From positions 1 to 64,000 of the forward strand of contig QFOD01000025.1 in the NCBI GenBank assembly GCA_003241055.1: 64,000 bases of DNA. The letters run 5' to 3'. The stretch comes from Roseateles depolymerans (GTDB taxonomy: Bacteria; Pseudomonadota; Gammaproteobacteria; Burkholderiales; Burkholderiaceae_C). Numbering within the stretch: the stretch's first letter is position 1; each line of letters begins with the position of its first letter. The notes under the pieces are model-generated. The model was given only the letters and a program-made list of their open reading frames with translations, did not search any database and was not told the DNA's origin. Of this stretch, positions 17,608 through 24,967 are shown piece after piece. A program made the position numbers and the translations under genes.

Positions 17608-18025
17608 CTCCTTCTCCTGTGGAGACGCCGGGCTGCAGTGCGCTCTTCGTCGCGATTGCGGCGGCGTGTGAAATGCCCCGGGACGAATTGCAGAACGTTG
17701 CCGCCGGCCTGTCCAGCCATGCGTAACGTGGACCGAACGGTTGCGACGTTGCTGCGCTGACGCTTGTCTATGTCTCTCAACGTCCCAACGCATCAGTGCC
17801 ACCGAACGTTTGTCTCGTCATCTCGTTCGGTTGGTCGAGACGATAGGGTTTTCACGGAAGAAATTCATTCAGAAAACTTCCGCGCTCGTTCGTCCAATGT
17901 GGAGCGGGGCCGATTGGCGTGCCGTGGATTTACGAATTGTTTCCATGCGATCCCTGTTCGGGGCGCTTTGGTGGTTCCATTGCGTCAGCACGTTATGAAT
18001 TCGCGTGCCAGATGGGGAGAAGCGC
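17608..18025. promoter_or_regulatory. 418-bp divergent intergenic region with three ACCGAACG motifs
   Basis: This region separates the minus-strand regulator/transfer block from the plus-strand small membrane protein. It contains the octamer ACCGAACG at 17732-17739 and 17801-17808 and its complement at 17824-17831, so the last two form an inverted repeat with a 15-base spacer. No convincing gene is seen in it. It probably carries divergent promoters and binding sites for an element-encoded regulator. Confidence 0.4.
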
Positions 18026-18343
18026 ATGATCGTCTTCGTACAGCGAGAGCCGCGTCCGGACGCCCCCTATTGGCCAGGACGCCGTCTTCTTACTGCGATA
18101 GACGCAGTGGCCTGGCCGCTTGGCTGGGCGATCCTCGTTCACCAGATTCCCGATCTGGGCAAAGGCGGTAGCATGGTGACGTTCGTTGCCATGTTGCTTG
18201 CGCTGTACAGGCTGTCTGCCGCGCTGTTCACCAACCATCGGTATTGGTTCACCACCTGGTGGGTGGTGCGTACGGCCGCTCTGCTGCTTCTGGTCGGCCT
18301 GGTGATGAAGCTGGCCATGTGGGTGTCGGCCGCTTCTCAGTGA
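18026..18343 (+). CDS. Small hydrophobic membrane protein
   Basis: The 105-residue protein has three probable membrane helices (LLTAIDAVAWPLGWAILVHQI; SMVTFVAMLLALYRLSAALF; WVVRTAALLLLVGLVMKLAMWV). The start at 18026 is supported by GGGGAG 6-9 bases upstream. No family is recognised. Its last 7 bases overlap the end of the convergent AlpA-like gene. Accessory inner-membrane proteins of this size are frequent in the regulatory region of ICEs, but a role cannot be assigned. Confidence 0.65.
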   Translation: MIVFVQREPRPDAPYWPGRRLLTAIDAVAWPLGWAILVHQIPDLGKGGSMVTFVAMLLALYRLSAALFTNHRYWFTTWWVVRTAALLLLVGLVMKLAMWVSAASQ

Positions 18344-18567
18344 GCCGCCTTCGGCCTGGCTTCGAGCCAGGCGTCGATGTCGGCCTTGTGCCAGCCGACA
18401 GCCCGAGGCGCCAGTTGCACTGCGCTCGGAAAACGGCCCTGGGCGATCAGGCGGTAGATCGTCGAGCGGCCAAGGCCAGTGCGTTGCCGAACCTTCGGTA
18501 GCCTCAAGGTGTCTGACGGCTCGGAGGTGAATTCCGACGCGGTAGCCTGTTGCTCCGGATGGCCCAT
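18337..18567 (-). CDS. AlpA-family DNA-binding protein
   Basis: The 76-residue protein fits the AlpA/excisionase-like winged helix: LRLPKVRQRTGLGRSTIYRLIAQGRFPSAVQLAPRAVGWHKADIDAWLEAR, ending at the usual position. AlpA-type proteins control integrase or excision functions in P4-like elements. An AAGGAG ribosome site lies 7 bases before the ATG at 18567. It is likely to influence excision of this element, although it is 16 kb away from the integrase in this integrated state. Confidence 0.88.
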   Translation of the reverse strand: MGHPEQQATASEFTSEPSDTLRLPKVRQRTGLGRSTIYRLIAQGRFPSAVQLAPRAVGWHKADIDAWLEARPKAAH

Positions 18568-18863
18568 GGTGCACTCCTTTGGGTGTGTTCACAGGAGCGT
18601 AGGTCTCGATGGACGACCTGGGACTGCGGGATTCGAGGGCAAATTGCCACGATGTGGCGGTGCGTAGCTTCCGTCACGAGCGGTCTGACAGCAGCCAAGC
18701 ATCTGGGCTGGGCTGCCGGCGTCCAGTCAGGTTTTGAACTGGACGAGCGGTTGCAAGTGAAGGAGCTTTCGCGGCCAGCGGCTACCCATATGGCGAAGAC
18801 CGTCTCGCAGCTTTTCGTCGCCGATGGGGGCGGCAGCGGCCGCGTTCTAGAGGCCGGCGGAAA

Positions 18864-19211
18864 TCAACGGTTCGATCTGAGCCGGTCTGCCAGCTTCTCG
18901 ACAAGCTGGACAACGAGCTGCCGGTCCGCCTTGGACAAGCCGGCAAGCAGTCGATCCGTCGAATCGGGCTGATCAGCAAGTTGACGTGCTGCCTCTGCGA
19001 AGAACGTCTCGACGCCGCATCCGAAGAGGTCGGCCAGCGAAAATAGCTTGGCGACACTCACGCCGTTGATGCCTCGTTCAATGCGCGAGAACGCCTCCTT
19101 GCCGATATCGAGATGAGCGGAAACCTGTTCTTGGGTGTAGCCGGCAGCCTTCCGCTTCTTTGCAATCGTCCTTCCAACCTTTTTGTTGATTTCGTCTTCC
19201 GACTGCACCAC
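18864..19211 (-). CDS. XRE-family helix-turn-helix repressor
   Basis: The 115-residue protein has an N-terminal Cro/C1-type helix-turn-helix (about residues 10-65: VGRTIAKKRKAAGYTQEQVSAHLDIGKEAFSRIERGINGVSVAKLFSLADLFG) and a short helical C-terminus ending in LVEKLADRLRSNR. It is transcribed away from the lasso operon. The intergenic region that both share contains direct repeats and a palindrome, so it probably represses its own promoter and the divergent one. Confidence 0.88.
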   Translation of the reverse strand: MVQSEDEINKKVGRTIAKKRKAAGYTQEQVSAHLDIGKEAFSRIERGINGVSVAKLFSLADLFGCGVETFFAEAARQLADQPDSTDRLLAGLSKADRQLVVQLVEKLADRLRSNR

Positions 19212-19279
19212 TGGATCTCCGCATTGAAGCAGCGGGGATGCTGGACGGAGGCATCAATTGGCGTAACACATCAAAAGGT

Positions 19280-19322
19280 TGAAAATCAAAGTGATCGCTC
19301 TGAAAATCAACTAAATTAGTTG
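19280..19322. promoter_or_regulatory. Putative operator: two direct repeats and a palindrome
   Basis: The decamer TGAAAATCAA occurs at 19280-19289 and 19301-19310, exactly 21 bases apart (two helical turns). Immediately after it lies a 7+1+7 palindrome, CAACTAA-A-TTAGTTG (19308-19322). This AT-rich patch stands out in a high-GC context and lies between the XRE repressor and the divergent plus-strand operon, so repressor binding is likely by inference. Confidence 0.5.
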
Positions 19323-19388
19323 TGTTGGTGCGGCGCGCTTCTTGGGACTGTTGCTTCGCCGACGGAGTTCAAGCCGAGGAGCGACGCG

Positions 19389-20201
19389 ATGAACAATGTC
19401 AAAGAGCAGACTGAGTATTGGCTGGGCCGGCCGCTGTGCAAGCGGTACTCGGTCGTCGTTTTCAATGCTGCTTCACGCTCACCGGTCGCAGGCTGCGCTG
19501 TGTCAAATCGAACGATTTGGTGGGCGCTCGGGACATTGATCAACGGGGACCGCGAGATCTTGGGCGCGTGGAGCTCGAACGATGAGGGCGTGATCCCCGC
19601 CGAAGTGTTCGGTCGCCTTTATGACCGCGGCGTCGAGTACGTCACGTACGCCGTGGGTGATTTGCCGTCGTTGCAGCCTGCGTTCATCGAGGCGTATCCA
19701 CGCGCTGTTGAGCTGCCGTCCATCGAACAGTTGCTCGCCGCCGAGTTGGCTTCGGTGAGGTCAGTGGATCGTCAGGCCATGGGTCATCTGCTTCGAGCCG
19801 CGGTGGCTGATCCGGCGGCCCCAGAGGCGGTCGCAGCTCCCAGAATTTCAAGCGCTGACTGGCGTGAAAGATACCCAAAGATCCTTGAGCGGTGGGGCGA
19901 GGCGGTAGCAGTATTCCAGCCGTTGTTTGCGCTCCCCGAACCGTATCGGTGGCTGGTCCGATCGGTCGACCGAACTGCCATGGAGGTGCAGGAGCGCCTG
20001 ATGCGAGCGATCCATCGACATGGCCCATTCGCCGACGCCAGTGAAGCATTCGCGTTTGTCGCTGCGGCGTTGCTGCGCGCTGACCGACAGCTTGAGCGTG
20101 AACGTCAGGCAAGGCGACTTGCGCGCGACACCTGTCCGTTGCCGTCCGGCCGCATTGCGCCGATATCGGGTCGTGCCCTAAGCGCACCTGCGTTGGCCTA
20201 G
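19389..20201 (+). CDS. IS256/Mutator-type transposase homologue with a degraded active site
   Basis: The 270-residue protein matches the catalytic half of IS256-family transposases along its length: LGTLINGDREILGAW, then EVFGRLYDRGVEYVTYAVGD, then WRERYPKILERWGEAVAVFQPLFALPE, then DRTAMEVQERLMRAIHRHG. The N-terminal DNA-binding third of a normal 400-residue enzyme is missing. The first catalytic Asp (FFDA in active enzymes) is Asn26 (VFNA), and the C..H motif after the second Asp is SIEQ; Asp91 and Glu199 appear retained. GAGGAG lies upstream of the ATG at 19389. It ends 11 bases before the sigma-factor gene, so it is a cistron of that operon. No inverted repeats flank it. I infer a domesticated, non-transposing protein. 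Confidence 0.7.
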   Translation: MNNVKEQTEYWLGRPLCKRYSVVVFNAASRSPVAGCAVSNRTIWWALGTLINGDREILGAWSSNDEGVIPAEVFGRLYDRGVEYVTYAVGDLPSLQPAFIEAYPRAVELPSIEQLLAAELASVRSVDRQAMGHLLRAAVADPAAPEAVAAPRISSADWRERYPKILERWGEAVAVFQPLFALPEPYRWLVRSVDRTAMEVQERLMRAIHRHGPFADASEAFAFVAAALLRADRQLERERQARRLARDTCPLPSGRIAPISGRALSAPALA

Positions 20202-20212
20202 CGGGTATTGCC

Positions 20213-20698
20213 ATGAAGATTGACTGGTTGAAGCTATTCTCGGACGCGAAGGCCGCGCTACTCAGGCGAGGCCGGACGGAGGCAGATGCCGAGGATTTTT
20301 TGCAGGATGCCTTTGTCCGTGTGACCGACTACGCGAAAGAGAACCACGTAGACAATCTGCAGGGCCTCTTCATGAAAACGGCGCTGAACATCTCGATCGA
20401 CCACCATCGCGAACGCGAGAGCCGGGGCGATGCGGAACAGCTCGAGAACGTCGTGCTCATTGATCCGATGCCGAGCGTGGAAGACGCCGTTCTCAGTCGC
20501 GAACAGGCCCGCCGCTTCGAAGCTTGCATGGCGCGCCTGAGCGATCGCACCAGGCAGATGGTGTACGAACACCGCATGGAAGGTCTGAGCTATGAACAGA
20601 TCGCGGCCCGACACAAGCTGCACGTCAGCACGGTTCAGCACATCGTCTCCAGGGCCATGTTCAAGGTGACCGCCTGGATGCAAGGTTGGTACCCATGA
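20213..20698 (+). CDS. FecI-type ECF sigma factor
   Basis: The 161-residue sigma factor has region 2 (AEDFLQDAFVRVTDYAKENHVDNLQGLFMKTALNISIDHHRERES) and region 4 (MARLSDRTRQMVYEHRMEGLSYEQIAARHKLHVSTVQHIVSRAMFKV). In the FecIRA type of cell-surface signalling the receptor signals through FecR to release the sigma factor, which transcribes the receptor operon. Here the signal is presumably the lasso peptide. Its TGA overlaps the fecR start (ATGA). I do not use the symbol fecI because iron citrate is not implied. Confidence 0.92.
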   Translation: MKIDWLKLFSDAKAALLRRGRTEADAEDFLQDAFVRVTDYAKENHVDNLQGLFMKTALNISIDHHRERESRGDAEQLENVVLIDPMPSVEDAVLSREQARRFEACMARLSDRTRQMVYEHRMEGLSYEQIAARHKLHVSTVQHIVSRAMFKVTAWMQGWYP

Positions 20699-21756
20699 GC
20701 ATTCCGGGTACGGGTCCTCGCACGCCTCAAGACCCTGGCGATCAGGTGAGGGTGACGCCTGAGATCGCCGCGGAAGCGGCGGTGTGGATCACAGTGCTCC
20801 ATGGGCCCGAACGGAATCGGGCCATGGAAGATTCGTTTCGCGAATGGCAGCAGCGCTCTCCGGCGCACCGGGAGGCGTTCGAGAAGACGACGGATGTGTG
20901 GGAGGCGATCCCGCGCAGCGAGGGCGCGCGGAAATTCATGTTGGAGAAGGAGCTTCGCGAGGCCGACCGGCCGCGCGGGCGCAGCTTCAGCTGGCGATGG
21001 GCCGCTCCCGTGTGCCTGTTGGTGCTTGCCGCCAGCGGAGCGATGTTGGTCCAGTGGCGAGAGCAGGGCGTTTACGCCACGGCCGTTGGGGAAAGCCGCT
21101 CCATCCTGCTCGACGACGGCTCGCGAATGCTGATGAACACGGACACGCATCTGCGGGTCGACTTCGACGCCAAGCGGCGCACGGTCGAAGTCCGTGGCGG
21201 GGAGGCGTTCTTCGAGGTGGCCAAGGATCCGGGGCGTCCGTTCGTCGTGCGGGTCGCTGGCAGCGAGGTCATCGCCGTGGGCACGGCCTTCTCCGTTCGC
21301 CTTCTCGATGGACCCAAGCGGGACGACGCCGTCGTGGTGACGCTGGTGGAGGGGCAGGTGAACGTCCGACCGACGGTCGGGGGGGGGGGCACGCTGGCGC
21401 CGAAGGAAGCCGTCACGCTCAAGCCTGGCGATCGGTTGACGCTTGACTACCGACCGAGCACCGCCACCCATGCCGTCGAATCAAGGGTGGATCGTCCGAA
21501 CCTTGAGCGGGCCATGGCCTGGAAGCGCAATGAGATCTCGTTCCAGGCGACGCCTCTGGCGACGGCCGTCGATGAGATCAATCGGTACAGCCGAACGCAG
21601 ATCACGTTGTCAAAGGACATGGGCCTGGAGCAACTCGACGTCAGCGGCGTTTTCAAGACAGGAGACAGCGTCGCTTTTGCCAATGCCGTCGCGATGTTGC
21701 ATGGACTGAAGGTCCGTGAAGTGGATGGACGGCTGGAGCTGCAAAAAAGCGGCTAG
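20695..21756 (+). CDS. FecR-type anti-sigma/transmembrane regulator
   Basis: The 353-residue protein has a cytoplasmic N-terminal sigma-binding region with the conserved AAVWITVLHG..R..MEDSFREWQQRSPAHREAFE pattern. One membrane helix follows (WAAPVCLLVLAASGAMLVQW, about residue 102 on), then the periplasmic FecR domain (GESRSILLDDGSRMLMNTDTHLRVDFDAKRRTVEVRGGEAFFEVAKD) and a C-terminal segment similar to the secretin/TonB short domain. It would relay receptor occupancy to the sigma factor. An 11-G run at 21379-21389 encodes four glycines, and its length decides whether the frame stays open. Confidence 0.92.
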   Translation: MSIPGTGPRTPQDPGDQVRVTPEIAAEAAVWITVLHGPERNRAMEDSFREWQQRSPAHREAFEKTTDVWEAIPRSEGARKFMLEKELREADRPRGRSFSWRWAAPVCLLVLAASGAMLVQWREQGVYATAVGESRSILLDDGSRMLMNTDTHLRVDFDAKRRTVEVRGGEAFFEVAKDPGRPFVVRVAGSEVIAVGTAFSVRLLDGPKRDDAVVVTLVEGQVNVRPTVGGGGTLAPKEAVTLKPGDRLTLDYRPSTATHAVESRVDRPNLERAMAWKRNEISFQATPLATAVDEINRYSRTQITLSKDMGLEQLDVSGVFKTGDSVAFANAVAMLHGLKVREVDGRLELQKSG

Positions 21757-21798
21757 GGGAAGCACTGCCCATTTTTCTCTCGACAGACCCGTCATCTA

Positions 21799-21818
21799 GT
21801 TGTCAATCCGACGACAAC
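21799..21818. promoter_or_regulatory. Inverted repeat upstream of the TonB-dependent receptor
   Basis: GTTGTC (21799-21804) and GACAAC (21813-21818) form a 6-bp dyad with an 8-base spacer in the 78-base gap between fecR-like and receptor genes. It could be an operator or a weak hairpin. No certain promoter is seen, and the ribosome site of the receptor (AAGGG) follows it. Confidence 0.3.
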
Positions 21819-21834
21819 ATAGAAAGGGCACGAG

Positions 21835-24800
21835 ATGCTCACAAAGCTGCCAGGCCGGAGCGGCCGACAAGCGCGCTGGCTCCCCATTCCCCTCGCCATC
21901 TCACTGCTCGTGGGTTTCCCGTGCGCCGACGCGGCCGAGCCCACGCCCGTTGCGCGCTACCAGATCGAGCAGCCTTCCCAGGACATGGGCGACGCCCTGC
22001 GGGCAATATCGCGGGTCACGGGCGTGCCGGTTACCTTTGATTCGCGGATCGTCGCGGGCCATACCGCGAAGGCAGTTTCGGGGCGGCTCTCTGGCGCTGA
22101 GGCCATCGCGGCAGCGGTGAAGGGCACTGGGCTCGAATCCGCGGTGTCGCCAGAGGGTGTGGTGGTTGTGAGGCGGGCGGTGCAACCTGCTGGCGCTCCT
22201 TCGGCAGGCGGCGGTTCAGCTCCGCTTCGTGCCAGCGATGCGGCGTCGCAATCCACCGGTGTGCAGGCGTCGGCCGAGGAGGAAGTGGCAGGCAAGCCCG
22301 CGTCGACGCCAGCGAGCGATCCCGGCGCGGGCGAGCCCAGGGTCGAGTCGTTCACGCGCGTCGAGGTCACCGGCTCTCGGCTGCGGCGCGTTGACGCTGA
22401 AGGACCGGCGCCGGTCAACGTCTACACGCGGGACGACATCGCCAAGAGCGGTCAGCCCTCGCTGCAGCGGTTCCTGGCCTCACTCACCGAAGTGTCGGCG
22501 TCCTCGGGCGAGGGGGGCTTCAGCAACACGCTGGGGCAGGGCACTGTTCAGCTTCGCGGCTTGCCGCTCGGTTCGACGCTCGTGCTCATCAACGGTCGCA
22601 AGGTGCAGAGTGTGGGCTCGTCCTCGGGCAATGTGTTCAACCTCAACCTGATCCCCGCGGCCGCCATCGAGCGCGTCGAGGTGGTCCCACAGGGCTCGTC
22701 TGCCGTGTACGGTGGCGATGCGCTTGCCGGCGTGGTCAACGTGATCCTGAGGAAGTCGATCAACGGCAAGTCGGTCGACGTGCGTGGCGGCGCGGGGCGT
22801 GGCTACAGCGATGGCAGCGTGTCGTTGGCTGCAGGTGGGCAGGACGCTGACAGCCAGTACCTGCTGATGGCCGCCTACAGCCGCTCCACGCCGCTGTCCA
22901 TGAAGCAGCGCGAGTTCTTCCTGAACGGTGACTACACCCGGTTCGGCAGCGACGACGCGCGCCTGAACTACTGCACCCCCGGCACCGTCCGCAGCATCTC
23001 GGGAAATCTGCCCGGCCTGAGCTCCAACATGGCGGTTGTTCCACAGGGAACCACGGGGAAGCCGACGATCGCCGACTTCCAGTCGACGGCTGGCACGCAG
23101 AACCTGTGCAATGTTTACACGACCGGTGCCGGTGTCGCGCTGTTCTACGGCTACGAGACGGCCTCCCTGCATGCCCTGGGCGAACGCAAGCTCTTCGGCA
23201 GCTGGTCCGCGTTCACGGAACTCACGTACCTGCGGGACCGCATGAGCGCCGGAGACTTCGGCTTGCGCCTGGGCAACGTCACCGTCCCCGCGGCAAACAT
23301 CTACAACCCCTTCGGCGTCGACGTGAAGGTCACGGCGGCGCTCAGCCCCGACAACGGCACGGAGGGCCTGTCCCGGCAGACCAGCTTCACGCGGGCCTTG
23401 GTCGGCGCCAAGGGCGAGCTCGGTGGCGGCTGGGATGCTGAGGTGACGGCCTCGATGTCCGCCGACCGGGGCGGCTCGCAAAGCTGGAACATCAGGTCCA
23501 ACTCCACCGCGCTGGCCGCGGCCCTCGCGTCGACGAACCCCGCAACGGCGCTGAACCCGTTCACAACGGGGCGAGTGGCGACCGACGCTGTGCTGCGCGG
23601 GATCTGGACGGACTCTGTCCGCCGCAGCGCCGGCCGCAAGGACCAAGTCACCGGCCTGGTTCGTGGCACGGTGCTTGACCTCCCGGCAGGGCCCGTCGAC
23701 GCGATCTTCGGCGCCGAAGGCTCGCGCGACAGCTATGACGTCTCGACCAGCTCCGAAATCCACACCAGACGCAGCAGCGCAGCGGTGTACGGCGAAGCCC
23801 GGGCGCCCTTGCTGCGCTCCAGCAGCGAAGGGGCAGGCCGATGGGATCTGGCAGCGCTGACCCTCGCGGCGCGGCGTGACCATTACAGCGACTTCGGCTC
23901 AGCCAACACCTTCCAGGGCGGACTTGAGCTGCGCCCGCTGCGGAGCTTGTTGATCCGCGCGTCCGCTGCCACGTCCTTCAAGCCCCCGACGATGCTGCAG
24001 ACCCATGTGAGCGAGATGTCCTACGACGCCTCGCTTTACGGCCTGGTCGACCCTGCACGCGGCGGGGAAGCCATCACGTCCGGCACGATTCTCAGGACGA
24101 CCAATCCTGGCCTGCAGCCAGAGCATGGGAAGTCACGCGGCATCGGCGCGGTCTGGGAGCCAGAAGGCGGCCTGGGCTCGCGTATCGGCCTCACGTACTG
24201 GCAGCTGCGTATTCGCGACATGATCGCACTGCAGGGCATCCAGGCTGCGCTGGACAACGAAGCGCTGTTTCCCGGCCTGATCATGCGGGGGCCCTCCGTG
24301 AACGGTCGGCCCGGGGTGGTGACAAGCATCAAGAACACCGAGGTCAACTTCGGGCGCCTGGACACCTCGGGCATGGACCTGGACATGGCATATGTCTGGC
24401 GCGCCCAGGCCGGCAAGGTCACGGTGTCCGGTGGTGCCACGCACACCAGCAAGTACGCCGTGCAGCTGGCGCCTGGCGGGGCTGTCGTTGATCGGCTGGG
24501 CCGGCGCTTCAGCGACTACTGGTCGCCTCGCTGGAAAGGACGGCTGGCCCTTGGCCTCGATCAGGGCGCATGGAACGTGGGCCTGACGAGCCGCTACCTT
24601 GGCGCCTACAAGGACATCGGCACGAGTGACCGCGGCCTGGGCAATTTCTGGCTGCATGACTTGAGCGGTACGCTGAATCTGAAGAAGTTGTGGCCGGGCC
24701 TGCTGCCCGGGTTCAAGACGGCATCGCTGGGCGCCAGCATCGCGAACCTTGCCAATCGCGAGCCGCAGTTCGCGGAAGGCGCGCCGTACTACGACAACAC

Positions 24801-24855
24801 GCAGGCGGACTGGCATGGCCGGTATGCGAGCGTAAGGCTGTCGCTGGACTGGTAG
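21835..24855 (+). CDS. TonB-dependent receptor with STN signalling domain
   Basis: The 1006-residue outer-membrane protein has, in order, a signal peptide (to about ADAAEP), an STN domain (about residues 38-115: RYQIEQPSQDMGDALRAISRVTGVPVTFDSRIV), an Ala/Ser/Pro-rich linker, a TonB-box-like VESFTRVEVTGSRLRR, a plug (DDIAKSGQPSLQRFLASL) and a 22-strand-type barrel ending in the aromatic C-terminus LSLDW. The STN domain marks a transducer that signals to FecR. Its place between the regulators and the isopeptidase predicts lasso peptide as ligand, as in known isopeptidase-containing lasso clusters. Import of lasso or of another substrate is inference. Confidence 0.9.
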   Translation: MLTKLPGRSGRQARWLPIPLAISLLVGFPCADAAEPTPVARYQIEQPSQDMGDALRAISRVTGVPVTFDSRIVAGHTAKAVSGRLSGAEAIAAAVKGTGLESAVSPEGVVVVRRAVQPAGAPSAGGGSAPLRASDAASQSTGVQASAEEEVAGKPASTPASDPGAGEPRVESFTRVEVTGSRLRRVDAEGPAPVNVYTRDDIAKSGQPSLQRFLASLTEVSASSGEGGFSNTLGQGTVQLRGLPLGSTLVLINGRKVQSVGSSSGNVFNLNLIPAAAIERVEVVPQGSSAVYGGDALAGVVNVILRKSINGKSVDVRGGAGRGYSDGSVSLAAGGQDADSQYLLMAAYSRSTPLSMKQREFFLNGDYTRFGSDDARLNYCTPGTVRSISGNLPGLSSNMAVVPQGTTGKPTIADFQSTAGTQNLCNVYTTGAGVALFYGYETASLHALGERKLFGSWSAFTELTYLRDRMSAGDFGLRLGNVTVPAANIYNPFGVDVKVTAALSPDNGTEGLSRQTSFTRALVGAKGELGGGWDAEVTASMSADRGGSQSWNIRSNSTALAAALASTNPATALNPFTTGRVATDAVLRGIWTDSVRRSAGRKDQVTGLVRGTVLDLPAGPVDAIFGAEGSRDSYDVSTSSEIHTRRSSAAVYGEARAPLLRSSSEGAGRWDLAALTLAARRDHYSDFGSANTFQGGLELRPLRSLLIRASAATSFKPPTMLQTHVSEMSYDASLYGLVDPARGGEAITSGTILRTTNPGLQPEHGKSRGIGAVWEPEGGLGSRIGLTYWQLRIRDMIALQGIQAALDNEALFPGLIMRGPSVNGRPGVVTSIKNTEVNFGRLDTSGMDLDMAYVWRAQAGKVTVSGGATHTSKYAVQLAPGGAVVDRLGRRFSDYWSPRWKGRLALGLDQGAWNVGLTSRYLGAYKDIGTSDRGLGNFWLHDLSGTLNLKKLWPGLLPGFKTASLGASIANLANREPQFAEGAPYYDNTQADWHGRYASVRLSLDW

Positions 24856-24910
24856 TCCGCCGGCCTCGGCGCGGCATCGCCGCGCTTCCCTGATACGAGA
24901 TCCCTCCCTT

Positions 24911-24953
24911 CGCGGCCCCTGCCTCACAGCGGGGCGGCGGGCCGCGCTTTTTT
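24911..24953 (+). terminator. Possible intrinsic terminator between receptor and isopeptidase
   Basis: CGCGGCCC (24911-24918) can pair with GGGCCGCG (24939-24946), followed by C and six T (24948-24953). The loop of 20 bases is long, so termination may be partial. It would lower expression of the isopeptidase relative to the receptor. Confidence 0.5.
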
Positions 24954-24967
24954 CTTGAAGCATCCAT

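Noticed and set aside
19389..20201. An active insertion sequence of the IS256 family
   Set aside because: The N-terminal third and a catalytic Asp are missing, no terminal inverted repeats or target duplication were seen, and the gene is embedded in an operon.
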